A DNA stretch of 14,894 nt, taken from the NCBI GenBank assembly GCA_034437455.1, contig DAOTUB010000230.1:1-14894 (forward strand). The letters run 5' to 3'. This DNA is from DAOTUB01 sp034437455. Lineage in GTDB: Bacteria > Chloroflexota > Anaerolineae > B4-G1. Shown here in pieces: positions 1 to 9,400 of this stretch; within the stretch, counting starts at the first letter, position 1; every line of letters begins with the position of its first letter. Under the pieces are notes generated by a model. The model saw only the letters and a list, made by a program, of their open reading frames with translations. It had not been told where the DNA came from and made no database searches. Position numbers and translations under genes: made by a program.

Positions 1-370
1 TCAAAGGGATGACTCGATGCTTGAACGCAGCTGCCAGCAACAAGATGCTGACCTCATTCTTGATGTCCGTGCGATCCATCACTAGGTTGACTTCTCGATC
101 CGGCCAGTGAGCAAACAGCTCCGCTAGCAAGGGCAAATAGTGAGTCTGTCGATCCACTCGGCAGTTATCCAGGAAGCGTGCCAGCCGCTGAATCAAGCTG
201 TCTCGCTGCCCCGCAATAGGCAACTGCAACGCTAGCTTGGGCAGATGACAATCCTCACTGAACACCAAGGCTTGGGTCAGCAAGGCCAGATTCTTCACCT
301 GGGGCTTCGAAGCTCCAGGTAACCGTCTCTGTAGCTCAATTGTTAATTTGCGGTATAATTGTTTGCGCAT
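1..370 (-). CDS. IS4-family-like transposase, N-terminal part (runs off the window)
   Basis: An open frame starts at ATG 370-368 and continues through position 1 with no stop, giving about 123 residues beginning MRKQLYRKLTIELQRRL. The N-terminal part is basic and helical. The segment LPIAGQRDSLIQRLARFL and then VMDRTDIKNEVSILLLAAAF match the layout of IS4-type DDE transposases, in which the Asp of the M-D-R-T motif is the first catalytic acid. The second Asp and the Glu would lie outside the window. A ribosome binding site (AAAGGAG, eight bases before ATG) supports this start. The start codon and this site lie in one arm of a long hairpin (separate entry). The IS4 assignment is by motif recognition only; a related DDE family is possible. 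Confidence 0.7.
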   Translation of the reverse strand, partial: MRKQLYRKLTIELQRRLPGASKPQVKNLALLTQALVFSEDCHLPKLALQLPIAGQRDSLIQRLARFLDNCRVDRQTHYLPLLAELFAHWPDREVNLVMDRTDIKNEVSILLLAAAFKHRVIPL

Positions 371-417
371 GATAGATTCTCCTTTCTCCTAACTGGTTTT
401 TTGGAGAGTCTATCATG
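368..417 (-). promoter_or_regulatory. Hairpin masking the transposase ribosome binding site and start codon
   Basis: Arms 368-382 (catgatagattctcc) and 403-417 (ggagagtctatcatg) are complementary over 15 bases with one G-T type mismatch, around a 20-base loop. In the minus-strand transcript the second arm contains both the GGAG of the ribosome binding site and the AUG of the transposase. A transcript entering from outside the element would fold and hide the start. IS10 and IS50 are known to limit transposase made from read-through RNA in this way; that it acts so here is inference. Confidence 0.6.
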
Positions 418-537
418 ATTTTCTCGAAGTCAAAAGTGAAGGTGGATGAACCTAAGGGTATCTAGAACTTGTAGGGTACTGCTTGGATCATAGTCGCCGG
501 GACCATCATCAAAGGTAAGATATACCCCTTTGCCTGA

Positions 538-628
538 AGGTGTCGGCGTGGAAGTGGGCGTTGACGTCGGTGTGGGTGTCGACGTTGGTGTAGACGTCGA
601 TGTTGATGTTGGCGTGAGCGTCGGCGTT
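538..628 (-). repeat. Thr/Pro linker repeat, silent copy
   Basis: Short degenerate repeats of the kind ggtgttgacgtc or ggtgtagacgtt encode alternating Thr-Pro and Ser-Thr-Pro residues between the lipobox and the NodB-like tip. This copy is slightly longer and arranged differently from that of the giant gene. It is a flexible extracellular spacer and, at DNA level, a likely site for slippage or unequal exchange. Confidence 0.75.
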
Positions 629-1396
629 CCCATCCCCGGCGTTGACGTATCGATGCATATAGTCGGCGTCAGTGTCGGCGTTCCTGTGGGCAATGTCGGC
701 GTCACTCCCCCTCCACACGCCGTCAGCGCGCCGCCCACGCACAGACCCAACAACAGCAACCAAACCCACAGCCACCCCCGCTTCCTCTTCCGTCCCTGCC
801 AAGATTGTACCACGACCAACGGAACCAGCGCAAGCCAGATCCCCAACAGCGGGTCGAAATACCGCCCGTCCTTGTAGATCAGCCCGGTGGACCAATCGTA
901 CACGCTGCCGCACACCAGGTGGCTCACCGACCCCTCTGGCCCCTCCAGCACCGCGCCGTCGGGGTCGAATAGCCAGGCGCTCACCACCTGGCCCTGCTCG
1001 TCCACCCCCTGGCGCACCAATCCCTCGGCGTCGCTCAAGTAATACAACCAATCGCCATCCCGCAGTTCGCCCAGGCAATCGCGCCCGTAGAGGTACAGTG
1101 TGTCGCCAGCGTCGGTCGTTTCGGCCAGGATGCGGCTGCCAGCGGCATAGTCGAGCGTGTACGTCGTCGTGCCCTGTCCCACGACCTCGACGGCCACCCG
1201 CGCCCCCAGGCCGTTGTAGCGGAAGCGCGTGGTGAGGGTAAAGACGGTGGCCTCGACCATCTGGCCCGCCCCGTCGTAGGTGAAGGTGCGCACGGGGTAG
1301 CCCTGGGTCCACTCGGCGAGCATCTGTCCCCGCGCCGACCAGGTGTAGGAGTAGGTGCGCCCGTCGCTTACGACGCGGTCGGTGAGGCGGTTGGCG
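545..1396 (-). repeat. Duplicated Rhs core cassette, silent copy
   Basis: This block is a direct, same-orientation copy of 3438-4290 in the giant rhs gene. Homology begins sharply at the codons for ANRLTD (1396 matching 4290) and runs to the Thr/Pro linker. I estimate about 90% nucleotide identity from reading both copies; no alignment was run. The two copies lie about 2.9 kb apart and flank the hydrolase-like tip and the beta-propeller gene. Confidence 0.9.
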
Positions 1397-1429
1397 GTAA
1401 GGAGAAACGGTAGAGCCGCAAAACTGCTT

Positions 1430-2776
1430 TTACCAAACCGGCTCCTTCATATACAGTCGCCCTTCGTCGAGACCAGTCGCAAGATCAGGCCGGAGTGGGA
1501 CCTGATCAAGGGTGCCGGTTGTCCAGTAGAATATACCTATTCTTTGCGAAGTAGAGGGGGATAATACTGGCCTGTTAGCTCCAAGCTGCACCAGAATAGC
1601 ATCTCCTGTATGCGACCACGACCACTCAGTGGAATACCGTTCCACGGCTAGATTTGCTTCGACTGCTCCACTCTTTGGATCAAACACGATTAGGCCGCTC
1701 ACGGTTTCCTCTTCGCTACGGCGAGTATTGATTCCAAGTAATCGTCCGTCAGGAGACCAGTGTGGCTGTGTATACTCAAGTGATTCATCTGTCAAGACAT
1801 CAATTTTAGCAATATCTCCTGTGGCCCAATCGATGATGAACAGGTTATACCTTCTAGTTTGATGATCGTCGGTTACAGCAGTGACTGCGATCTTGGAACC
1901 ATCCGACGACCAGTCAATCCCTTCGATCAAGTCCCAGTTATTGCTAAATTCGGCAATAATGTCCCCGTTGTTTAAAGCGACTATAACATCTTGCCAAGAG
2001 TAAGATATAAACGCTATTCTGCCATCCGGCCCCCAAACAATCGGAGCCCTTCCATCTCCAATGTCATTGATATGTCCAGTTTCGGTATCTATTACGCGGA
2101 CGCGTGACCATCCTCTATCGTTGCTACTCTGAACAAATCCCAAATGATTGCTGTCAGGAGACCAGCTAATCCCTCCAATTCCCTGAGCTGTTCTCAGATC
2201 AATGTGATTGGGAATCTCCAACAACGTTTGACTTTCCCCCCTTGTCACATTCCACAAGACCAACCTCTGGAAACCGTAACAGCTGGTGCTAGGACACCAC
2301 AACGCGCCATCGACCCACGCAAGTGACTGCTTGTTGGGAGAAAGCCTCAAATTATTTAGACCGTAAGCCAAGTGAATATCATCAACAAAACAATGGTCTT
2401 GCCTAGATGGGCAAAATTTGTGTTCCAAGATAGCCAACTCTTGAGATGGCAATGCCGAAACTGGGTAAGGGATAGGCAGTTCAACCATAGCCCAACCACC
2501 AACACCATCGACGGTTATTTTCCAAACTTGAACTATTCCTTCAAATCGATTGTACTCTACAGGTTCGTCGTGAAGCACGATTTCATCGCGGATCACGAAT
2601 TCATCGCGAATTATAAAGAAGATGGGCGTCGTCGGATTTAGAACTTCGTATGTTGGTGTGACAGAAGCTCGATCCTGTTGCACTTGCTGTGAGGAAGCCA
2701 CAATATAAGTGCAACAGGTAAGAACCATAAGCAGCATAAGCAGTATTGCAGGTCTTCCCACTTTTTTGAACATCAT
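1430..2776 (-). CDS. Secreted TolB/PD40-type beta-propeller protein; candidate partner or immunity protein of the Rhs tip
   Basis: The product is 448 residues with an N-terminal export signal (basic MMFKKVGRP, then a hydrophobic run to about residue 27). The segment VLTCC is not a clean lipobox, so ordinary secretion and lipid anchoring both remain possible. At least five PD40/WD40-like blade motifs are visible: ISWSPDSNHLGF near 203, IVWGPDGRIAF near 246, IDWSSDGSKIAV near 288, PHWSPDGRLLGI near 338, and WSWSHTGDAILV near 385; LRLSPNKQSLAW near 143 may be another. These match the propeller of TolB-like proteins, which bind proteins or peptides and are not enzymes. Residues 56-73 hold three six-residue copies of a (I/V)(R/H)DE motif. 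The gene starts 46 bases after the rhs stop, with no terminator seen between, so co-transcription is likely. In Rhs and CDI loci this is where the immunity gene sits. That role is inferred only. Confidence 0.8.
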   Translation of the reverse strand: MMFKKVGRPAILLMLLMVLTCCTYIVASSQQVQQDRASVTPTYEVLNPTTPIFFIIRDEFVIRDEIVLHDEPVEYNRFEGIVQVWKITVDGVGGWAMVELPIPYPVSALPSQELAILEHKFCPSRQDHCFVDDIHLAYGLNNLRLSPNKQSLAWVDGALWCPSTSCYGFQRLVLWNVTRGESQTLLEIPNHIDLRTAQGIGGISWSPDSNHLGFVQSSNDRGWSRVRVIDTETGHINDIGDGRAPIVWGPDGRIAFISYSWQDVIVALNNGDIIAEFSNNWDLIEGIDWSSDGSKIAVTAVTDDHQTRRYNLFIIDWATGDIAKIDVLTDESLEYTQPHWSPDGRLLGINTRRSEEETVSGLIVFDPKSGAVEANLAVERYSTEWSWSHTGDAILVQLGANRPVLSPSTSQRIGIFYWTTGTLDQVPLRPDLATGLDEGRLYMKEPVW

Positions 2777-2780
2777 TTCA

Positions 2781-2786
2781 CTCCTT
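2781..2786 (-). promoter_or_regulatory. Ribosome binding site of the beta-propeller gene
   Basis: The minus strand reads AAGGAG-TGAA-ATG-ATG. The gap is four bases to the first ATG (2776-2774) and seven to the second (2773-2771). The second ATG therefore has the more usual spacing and may be the true start, which shortens the protein by one residue. Confidence 0.65.
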
Positions 2787-2822
2787 GCAACGCGGTTCCA
2801 TCCGACACATGTATGCTAGTTC

Positions 2823-3430
2823 TTAAGGAGTCGGAAGTGGAAACCCCAGTCGATAATTGTCATCAGTCCAGCAGTCAAAGAACCAACTAGCACCAGCTAG
2901 TTGCTCAGCCCCGCGAGTCACGTTCTCGACAGGAACATCACCCCACATACACCATTGACCTTCCTTACCCGCAGCCACAAAGCTGTCGAATCCATACAAG
3001 TCCGGGGGCATATCTTCAAGACGAGCTGTAACGATCTCCTGGGCTTTCCTATACACATTATTGAATTGGCCCAGATCATTGTCGCATGGATAGCCCATTC
3101 GCTTTATATTGCTGCCACAACTGGGGAGGTCTGCTGGGTATCTTATTGAGATCAGCCCGCCAATAGCACTGTATTGATACTCTCCCTCGGGTCTTATGTG
3201 AAGACTCTCTTCCTTGATGGTTGAGGAACCACTTCGGTTATTGCTCACACCGATCACAGTGCGAGCCTTGACTGTCCACATAACAAACTCCTGATCTAAA
3301 AAATTCTGATCTGCTCCTTCTCCCATACCAATTCTTGCGAGAAGCAACGCTTCAGATTCAGTTTGGAGGTAATTGAACATACCGCCAGCAGCATCTACTT
3401 CTTCGTTAGTAATCCGAAACAGATCGGCAT
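2823..3430 (-). other. Variable tip of the Rhs protein: SleB-like cell-wall hydrolase candidate
   Basis: This is the C-terminal domain of about 203 residues after the Thr/Pro linker. The segment ESEALLLARIGMGEGADQ followed by DQEFVMWTVKART resembles the first helix pair of SleB/Hydrolase_2 domains (usual pattern LAR-x-x-x-x-E-A-x-x-E, then a Q-x-x-V-A-x-V-V-x-N-R helix). Glu3178 of MGEG is the expected catalytic acid. Further matches are QYSA, and QFNNVYRKAQEIVTARLED before FDSF, where the family has a helix and a small hydrophobic closing segment. Four cysteines could form disulfides, fitting action outside the cell. SleB enzymes cleave peptidoglycan glycan strands. The similarity is remote, and another lysozyme-like fold or an unrelated toxin is possible. 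Confidence 0.45.
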
Positions 3431-6400
3431 CTGGACCCGGTGTTGACGTTGGTGTGGGTGTTGACGTTGGTGTGGACGTCGGTGTAGACGTTGACGTTGG
3501 TGTGAAAGTTGGTGTTCCCATCCCCGGCGTTGACGTATCAATGCATATAGTCGGCGTCAGCGTCGGCGTCCCTTTGGGCAGTGTCGGCGTCGCTCCCCCT
3601 CCACAGGCCGTCAACGTACCACCCACGCACAGACCCAACAACAGCAACCAAACCCACAAGAACCCCCGCCGCTTCCTCTTCCGTCCCTGCCACGATTGTA
3701 CCACGACCAACGGAACCAGCGCAAGCCAGATCCCCAGCAGCGGGTCGAAATACCGCCCGTCCTTGTAGATCAGCCCGGTGGACCAGTCGTAGACGCCGCC
3801 GCACACCAGGTGGCTCACCGGCCCCTCTGGCCCCTCCAGCACCGCGCCGTCGGGGTCGAACAGCCAGGCGCTCATCACCTCGCCTTGCCCATCCACCCCC
3901 TGGCGCACCAATCCCTCGGCGTCGCTCAGGTAGTACAACCATTCGTCCCCCCTGAACTCGCCCAGGCAATCGCGGCCATAGAGGTACAGCGTGCTGTCGT
4001 CAGCGTCGGTCGTTTCGGCCAGGATGCGGTTGCCAGCGGTATAGTCGAGTGTGTACGCCGTCGTTCCGTGCCCCACGACCTCGACGGCCACCCTTGCCCC
4101 CAGGCCGTTGTATTTGAAGCGCGTGGTGAGGGTAAAGACGGTAGCCTCGACCATCTGGCCTGCTCCGTCGTAGGTGAAGGTGCGCACGGGGTAGCCCTGC
4201 GTCCACTCGGCGAGCATCTGCCCCCGCGCCGACCAGGTGTAGGAATAAACACGCCCGTCGCTCACGGCGCGGTCGGTGAGGCGGTTGGCGTCGTCGTGGG
4301 TGTAGGTGGTGACGAGAGTGCCGCTGAGAGGTGTGGTGCTCGTCAGCGTCTCGCGGTTGCCCACAGCGTCATAAGCGTACTCGAATTTTTCTCCGGTGGA
4401 GTAGTTCGCCTCCACCAGCCGATCCAGTGGGTCGTAGACGTAGGTGATGACGCGGGTTGGAAGGGTCGCGGATCTGAAATTGCGCATCACGATCGGCAGA
4501 AAGCTGTAGAAGCAACACGGCTCGTCCACCAGCGTGTTCTGTGTGGCGCTGGGGAGCGGCGCGCCGGGGGCGTCGAGAGCGTACACCCTGGCCCGGTGCG
4601 TGGCCAGCGAACCGGCGGGAGCGGACCGGGAACAAGGGTCGTCGCCGTGTTGCGCGACGACGGTGAGCCGGTCGTGACCGGCCAACTCCTCCTCGCTCCA
4701 GCGCAGCACGCCGTTCTCCAACGGGGCCATCGGGGTGGTCGTGAGCACCCGGAAGCCGGGCCGGAAGGAGGGCGGTGCCACGTATTCGATCCCCCATTCT
4801 TCCGGCGGCCCGGAGGCTCCAAGCTCCGCCACGGCCAGGGCCGCAACGGGGGTAAAGGCGACGGTGTAGGTCACGATCTCGGTCAACGCGGCTACGTCTG
4901 GCCCGGTGAGAGTCAGCGTCACCGGCGGGACCGGTAGGGGCGACCCCAGGGCCGATTCCCCGGCCAGGCTCGCCCATTGCCCCACCACCACCCAGCGACC
5001 GAGGAACGCGCCGGTTGCCTGCGTATTCTGGCCCACCAACAGCGTTCCATTCAGGGCGTACACGTTCGCCGCCATCTCGTTCTGCTGGCCCAATTCCACC
5101 GCCTTCGGGTTGTCATTGGCGTCGCCGTCCTGGCCGTTCTGACCGGTGACATAGATCGCCAGGTCGGCGGCGTCCAGGCCGTCCACCGGGCCCAGGCGCA
5201 CGTGCGCGTCGGTGCGCAGTCGTCCCGCGATGCGAATTTCGGTCGGGGCCTCGGCGGCGACCCGGGTATGGGTGCGGATGTCCCAGGATTGAAAGTCATA
5301 GACCCCGCCGGTCAGCGTGATGGCGCTCCCGTTGCGCGCCAGCAAATCGCCGTAGCTGCCCGGGTCCAGCCGGAGCGTCTCTCCCTGGGCCACGTCGAGA
5401 TCCTCGTCGCCAGGGGTAAAGGCCGGGGCCTCGGGCCACTGGTCGACCAGCGGCAGGGGCAGCGGGGTGTGACGCTCCCCCAACACCGCGCCTTCCCCCT
5501 CCATCTCGTTGTAAAAGACGTCGTAGACCTGCGAGTTTTTCGCCAGATTCAGGCTATCTCCGTACACCCCTGCCGCCGGGTCGAGGATCTGCGCCTTTTG
5601 CTCGACGACCACTTCGTGTTCCGTGTGCAGATACGGACCCTCGCTGGCGACGTTGGCCCCCACGTGTCCACTAATGACCTGGCTGTGCTGCTTGAGCCAG
5701 ACCCCCTCCTGGCCCAGGACCACAAAACCACCCAGGGTCGGAGGGACGAAGGGCGGCGAGGGTGCTTCGCCGACGGTGATGGCGTCCACGTCCCAACCGT
5801 CGGCGACGTGTTTGTCTCCACCCGTCTCCAGGCGGAAGCGAAGGCGGAGCAGTTGGCCGGTGTAAGGGCTCAAGTCGAGGAGCTGCCGCTGCCACCCGGG
5901 TCGGCTGCCGCGCCGGTGGCGCAGCAGGGGCGTCCAGGTCTGGCGGTCATCGACCGATACCTCGACGTAGGCCTCGTCCCCCTGGGCCAGGTCGTACCGC
6001 TCGAAGAAGGTCAGGCGGGGGGCGAACGTCCAGGTCAGGTCGAGCAGGCCGTCCAGCTCGAGAGAAGCGTTCGATTGAGGCCGGTAATCCCCGTCTGGAC
6101 TGTCGGCGAAGGAGGCCGCTCCCTGGTAGGGGGCGTCGGTGGTCAATCCCCACTCTCCCTCGGCGACCCAGTTGGCAGTGGCCTCTGTATCGTCGGCGAA
6201 GGGCAGGGGGTAGACGTTCTCCGGGGCGGTGGTGATCAAAATGTCGTCGATGTACCAACCGTCGCCCACCTGTTCGTTTTCGCGGGCATCCAGGCGGAAG
6301 CGCAGCAGGATAGACTGCCCGGCGTAAGCCGCCAGGCTCACCACATGCCGCGTCCAGGCCACGTTCGTCACCTCGGTCTGATCGAGGAGAATCTCCCAAC

Positions 6401-9400
6401 TCTGTTCCCCATCCAGCGATATTTCCACGTAGGCGTGGTCTCCCTTGCCCAGGTCGAGCGGGTCCCAGAACTCGAGCCGGGCGGGTCTATCGGCGGGCAA
6501 GGCGACGGGCTGGGCCAGGGTGAGCGAGTCGTTCGAGCCATGGACGTAATCCCCGCCGGGGGAATCGTGCCAGGCGAAACGACCGGAGTGAGCCTGTTCG
6601 TCCGACAGCGCCCAGTTCCCCTCGGCCACCCAGGCGCCGGGGCCGGACTCGCCGTCGTCGAAAAAGACGGCAGCGGGTGGGGCAAGCGCCTCGATCACCC
6701 GTGTGCGGTTGCCCACGCCATCCAGCTCGTACTCGTACCGCGCCAGCAACTCTCCCTCGCGACGGTGCTCGATCTCCACCAGTCGCCCGGCGGCGTCATA
6801 ACCGTAGTACGTCTCGACGGAGTTCGGCAGCCGCATCTCGCTCAAGCGCCCGGCTGGGGTGTAGGCGTAGACAGTCGTGCCGCCCTCCCAATCGGTCACC
6901 GTGCGCAGACGGTTCGCCGTGTCGTGGGTGTAGGTCACGGTCTCGCCGCTGGGGTAGACCAGGTTCGTGCGCCGCCCCGCCGCGTCGTACTCGTAGTGTG
7001 CGTCGCCTGTGGGCGCGTCAATCGCCAGCGGCTGGTAGAGCGCGTCATAGTCGTAGGCGATCGTGCCGGTACTGTCGGTCACCGTGTCGCGGTGGCCCAG
7101 CGCGTCGTAGCTGTACTCGACGGTAAAGCCAGGCACGTCTCCGATCGCCGGGTACTCGATCTGCGTCGGCCAGCCCAGCGCATTGTGAGCGGTGGTGACG
7201 GTGATGGGGCCGCTTGCATCAGGATAGACCTCCTTCACCCGCCGCCCGTGGCCGTCGTACTCGTAACGGGTGACGTTTCCCACCCCATCCTCCTCGGCGA
7301 CGCGCCGCCCGGCCAGGTCGTAGGTGTAGACGGTGGTGTGCCCGAGCGCGTCGGTGACGACGAGCAAGTTGCCACTCGCGTCGTATTCGTATTCCGTCCG
7401 CACATTCGTCTGCTGATCCGCTGATTCGCCAACTCGCCGATTCTCTATCACTGCGATCAGCCGTCCAACATCGTCGTACTCGTACCGCGTGGCATATCCC
7501 CTGGCGTTCGTCATCATCACCCGGCTGCCCAGCGCGTCGTGGCTGTACCGCGTGCGATTGTCTAATTCGTCCCGCGTCTCGACCAACCGCCCCAGCGCGT
7601 CGTAGATCGAGTAAACCGTCACGCCATCGGCGTCGGTCGTCGTCGTGCGCCGCCCCAGCGCATCGTAAGCAAAAGTCGTGACGTTGCCTTCTGCATCCTG
7701 CATCCTGCTCTGCCGCCCCGCCGCATCGTAGGTGTAGACGGTGGTGTGGGTGAGCGCGTCCGTCGCCGCCACGCGCCGGTCCAATGGGTCGTAGGCGTAC
7801 CGTGTGATCCGCTGCTGGCCTGCAACCCGCTGTTCTACCAACCGCCCCGCCGCGTCGTACTCGTAGCGGGTGACCTGTCCCTCGGCATCGATCGTCTCCG
7901 TGCGCCGTCCCAGCGCGTCGTAGCGGGTCACGCTGGTACCAGAGAGCGCGTTCGTGGTGGTCACCAGCCGTCCCAGCGCGTCGTACTCGTAGGTCGTGGT
8001 GACGTGGGATCCCGCAGCCTGCACCCGCGCCGCCGCCTGGCCCGCCTCATTGTAGATCGTCAGCGAGGTCAGGTCCTGGTCGGGGCGCTCAGGGTCGTAG
8101 ATGCCATCCTGGTAATTCTGGATGACGGCAGTCTGGCGGTCCAGTGCGTCGTATTCGTGGTGCGTGATGCGTGCCCCGTGCTCCGTGACCTCCAACACGC
8201 GACCGGCGACGTCGTAGGTGGTGACGCGGATGAGGTCTTCGTCGGGGTGAGCTGGGTCGTAGACGCCGTCCACGTAGTTGGTCGTGACCGTGACGGGCCG
8301 GTTCAGCGCGTCGTACTCGGTGAAGGTCACGTGGCCCAGTGCGTCGGTCATCCACGCTTGGTTGCCCCTCGCGTCGTAGCCGTACCGGGTGCTGACGTTC
8401 CACTCGTTCTGATAGTTGGCGCCGACGGTGGGAGAATAGTTCCTGGTGGATTCGATCAGCCGGTTGAGCGCGTCGTACCAGGAGCGGGTAACGTGCCCCA
8501 CCGTGTCGGTCACCAGAATCTGGTTGCCCACCACGTCGTAGCCGTACCGGGTGCTAAGATTCCAGGCCTCGTCGGGGCCGTGGCCTGGATAGATGGTGGG
8601 GGAATAGTTCTGCGTAACGCGGATCGGCCGGTTGAGCGCGTCGTACCAGGAGCGAGTGACGTGGCCCAGGGTGTCGGTCATCAAAATCTGGTTGCCTACC
8701 GCGTCATACTCGTACCGGGTGATCCGGTTGTAGGTGTCCAGGTAATTCCGTTCGTCCGTCGTCGTGGTGTAGTTGCGCGTCACGCGGATGAGGTTACCGG
8801 GAGGATCGTATTCGTTGACGGTGATCTGTTCCAGGGGAGTACCGGGCGCCACGGTCGTGGTGATCAGGCGGCCCATACCGTCGTAGCCGTACACGGTGGT
8901 GAAGTTCCAATCGTTGCCGGGACCGTGGCCGGTGGTTGTGGTCGTGTAGTTGACGGTGGTTTGGATCAGCCGGTTCGCTCCATCGTACCAGGAGCGAGTG
9001 ACGCGCCCCAGCGTGTCTATGACGTGGGTTCGATTGCCCACCTCGTCGTACCCGTACTCGGTGACCAGGTTGTAGACGCCCAGGTAATTCCGTTCGTCCG
9101 TCGTCGTAGTATAGTTGCGCGTCACGCGGACGAGGTGGTCGGCGTCGTCGTATTCGTGAAGCGTGACCCGAAGGGGTGAAACGCGATCTGTGGTGGTGAT
9201 GAGCCGTCCCACACCGTCGTACTCGTACCTCGTCGCGTTGCCCAGCGCGTCCGTCGTCACCGTTCGCTGGCCCAGGTCGTCGTAACCATACGTGGTCGTG
9301 ACGCCGTGATCCACCGTCTGGATCAGCCGGTTTTGCCCGTCGTAGGTGTTGAGCACTCTCCCATCCAGCGCGTCGGTGATGACTACAGCCAGGTTGCCCT

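Larger units (their letters stand above)
1..450 (-). mobile_element. IS4-type insertion sequence, right-hand part only
   Basis: The piece carries the first 123 codons of a transposase, its ribosome binding site, a start-codon hairpin and the outer end of the element. Its outer boundary is inferred: the NodB-like reading frame to its right loses family resemblance around position 450, just after residues VLDTLR. The exact terminal inverted repeat cannot be fixed because the other end lies outside the window. The boundary could be off by about 20 bases. Confidence 0.6.
430..1447 (-). pseudogene. Orphan Rhs C-terminal cassette with truncated NodB polysaccharide deacetylase tip
   Basis: From 1396 leftwards the translation is nearly the same as the end of the giant Rhs protein (about 90% by eye): YD-type strands, the RHS core ending GLIYKDGRYFDPLLGIWL, a hydrophobic segment, a basic loop, a second hydrophobic segment with LTACGGG, and a Thr/Pro linker. 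After the linker it changes to GKGVYLTFDDGPGDYDPSST followed by LQVLDTL. This is the first motif of NodB-type (carbohydrate esterase 4) deacetylases, with the metal-binding or catalytic Asp pair at 510-505. Those enzymes usually need about 170 more residues. Here the frame ends 14 codons later, at 430, in IS-derived sequence. Upstream the frame is open to a TGA at 1449-1447 but has no plausible start codon or ribosome binding site, so it is probably silent. It could be a remnant or a reserve tip. Confidence 0.85.
3438..4290 (-). repeat. Duplicated Rhs core cassette, copy within the giant gene
   Basis: This is the active counterpart of 545-1396. It encodes the last YD-type strands, the RHS core, the membrane hairpin with LTACGGG, and the Thr/Pro linker. 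Similarity stops at each side: upstream at the DDANRL codons, downstream at the linker, after which the tips are unrelated. Confidence 0.9.

Noticed and set aside
368..417. Rho-independent terminator after the orphan cassette
   Set aside because: The run of A/T lies in the loop, not after the stem, in both directions, while the arm holds a start codon and ribosome binding site.
538..628. Possible CRISPR-like or tandem repeat array
   Set aside because: The units are short, degenerate and in frame with a Thr/Pro linker; there are no unique spacers of even length.
2823..3430. Nuclease or deaminase toxin tip, as in most Rhs proteins
   Set aside because: No HNH, deaminase, or other typical toxin motif is seen; four cysteines and the exported context fit an extracellular enzyme better.
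3594..3690. Separate lipoprotein gene starting inside the rhs gene at the basic loop
   Set aside because: There is no start codon with a ribosome binding site near the basic loop in either copy, and the frame is continuous with the core.
4977..7424. An 815-codon plus-strand open frame opposite the rhs gene
   Set aside because: It is the antisense of repetitive GC-rich YD and insert codons. Its residues (Val, Gly, Arg rich) form no known motif, and no ribosome binding site precedes it.
7746..9179. A 477-codon plus-strand open frame, and similar ones at 3696-4937 and 10485-11507
   Set aside because: Same explanation: complement of the YD repeats or beta-helix, with repeated RVVLV-type residues that mirror the Tyr-Asp codons on the other strand.
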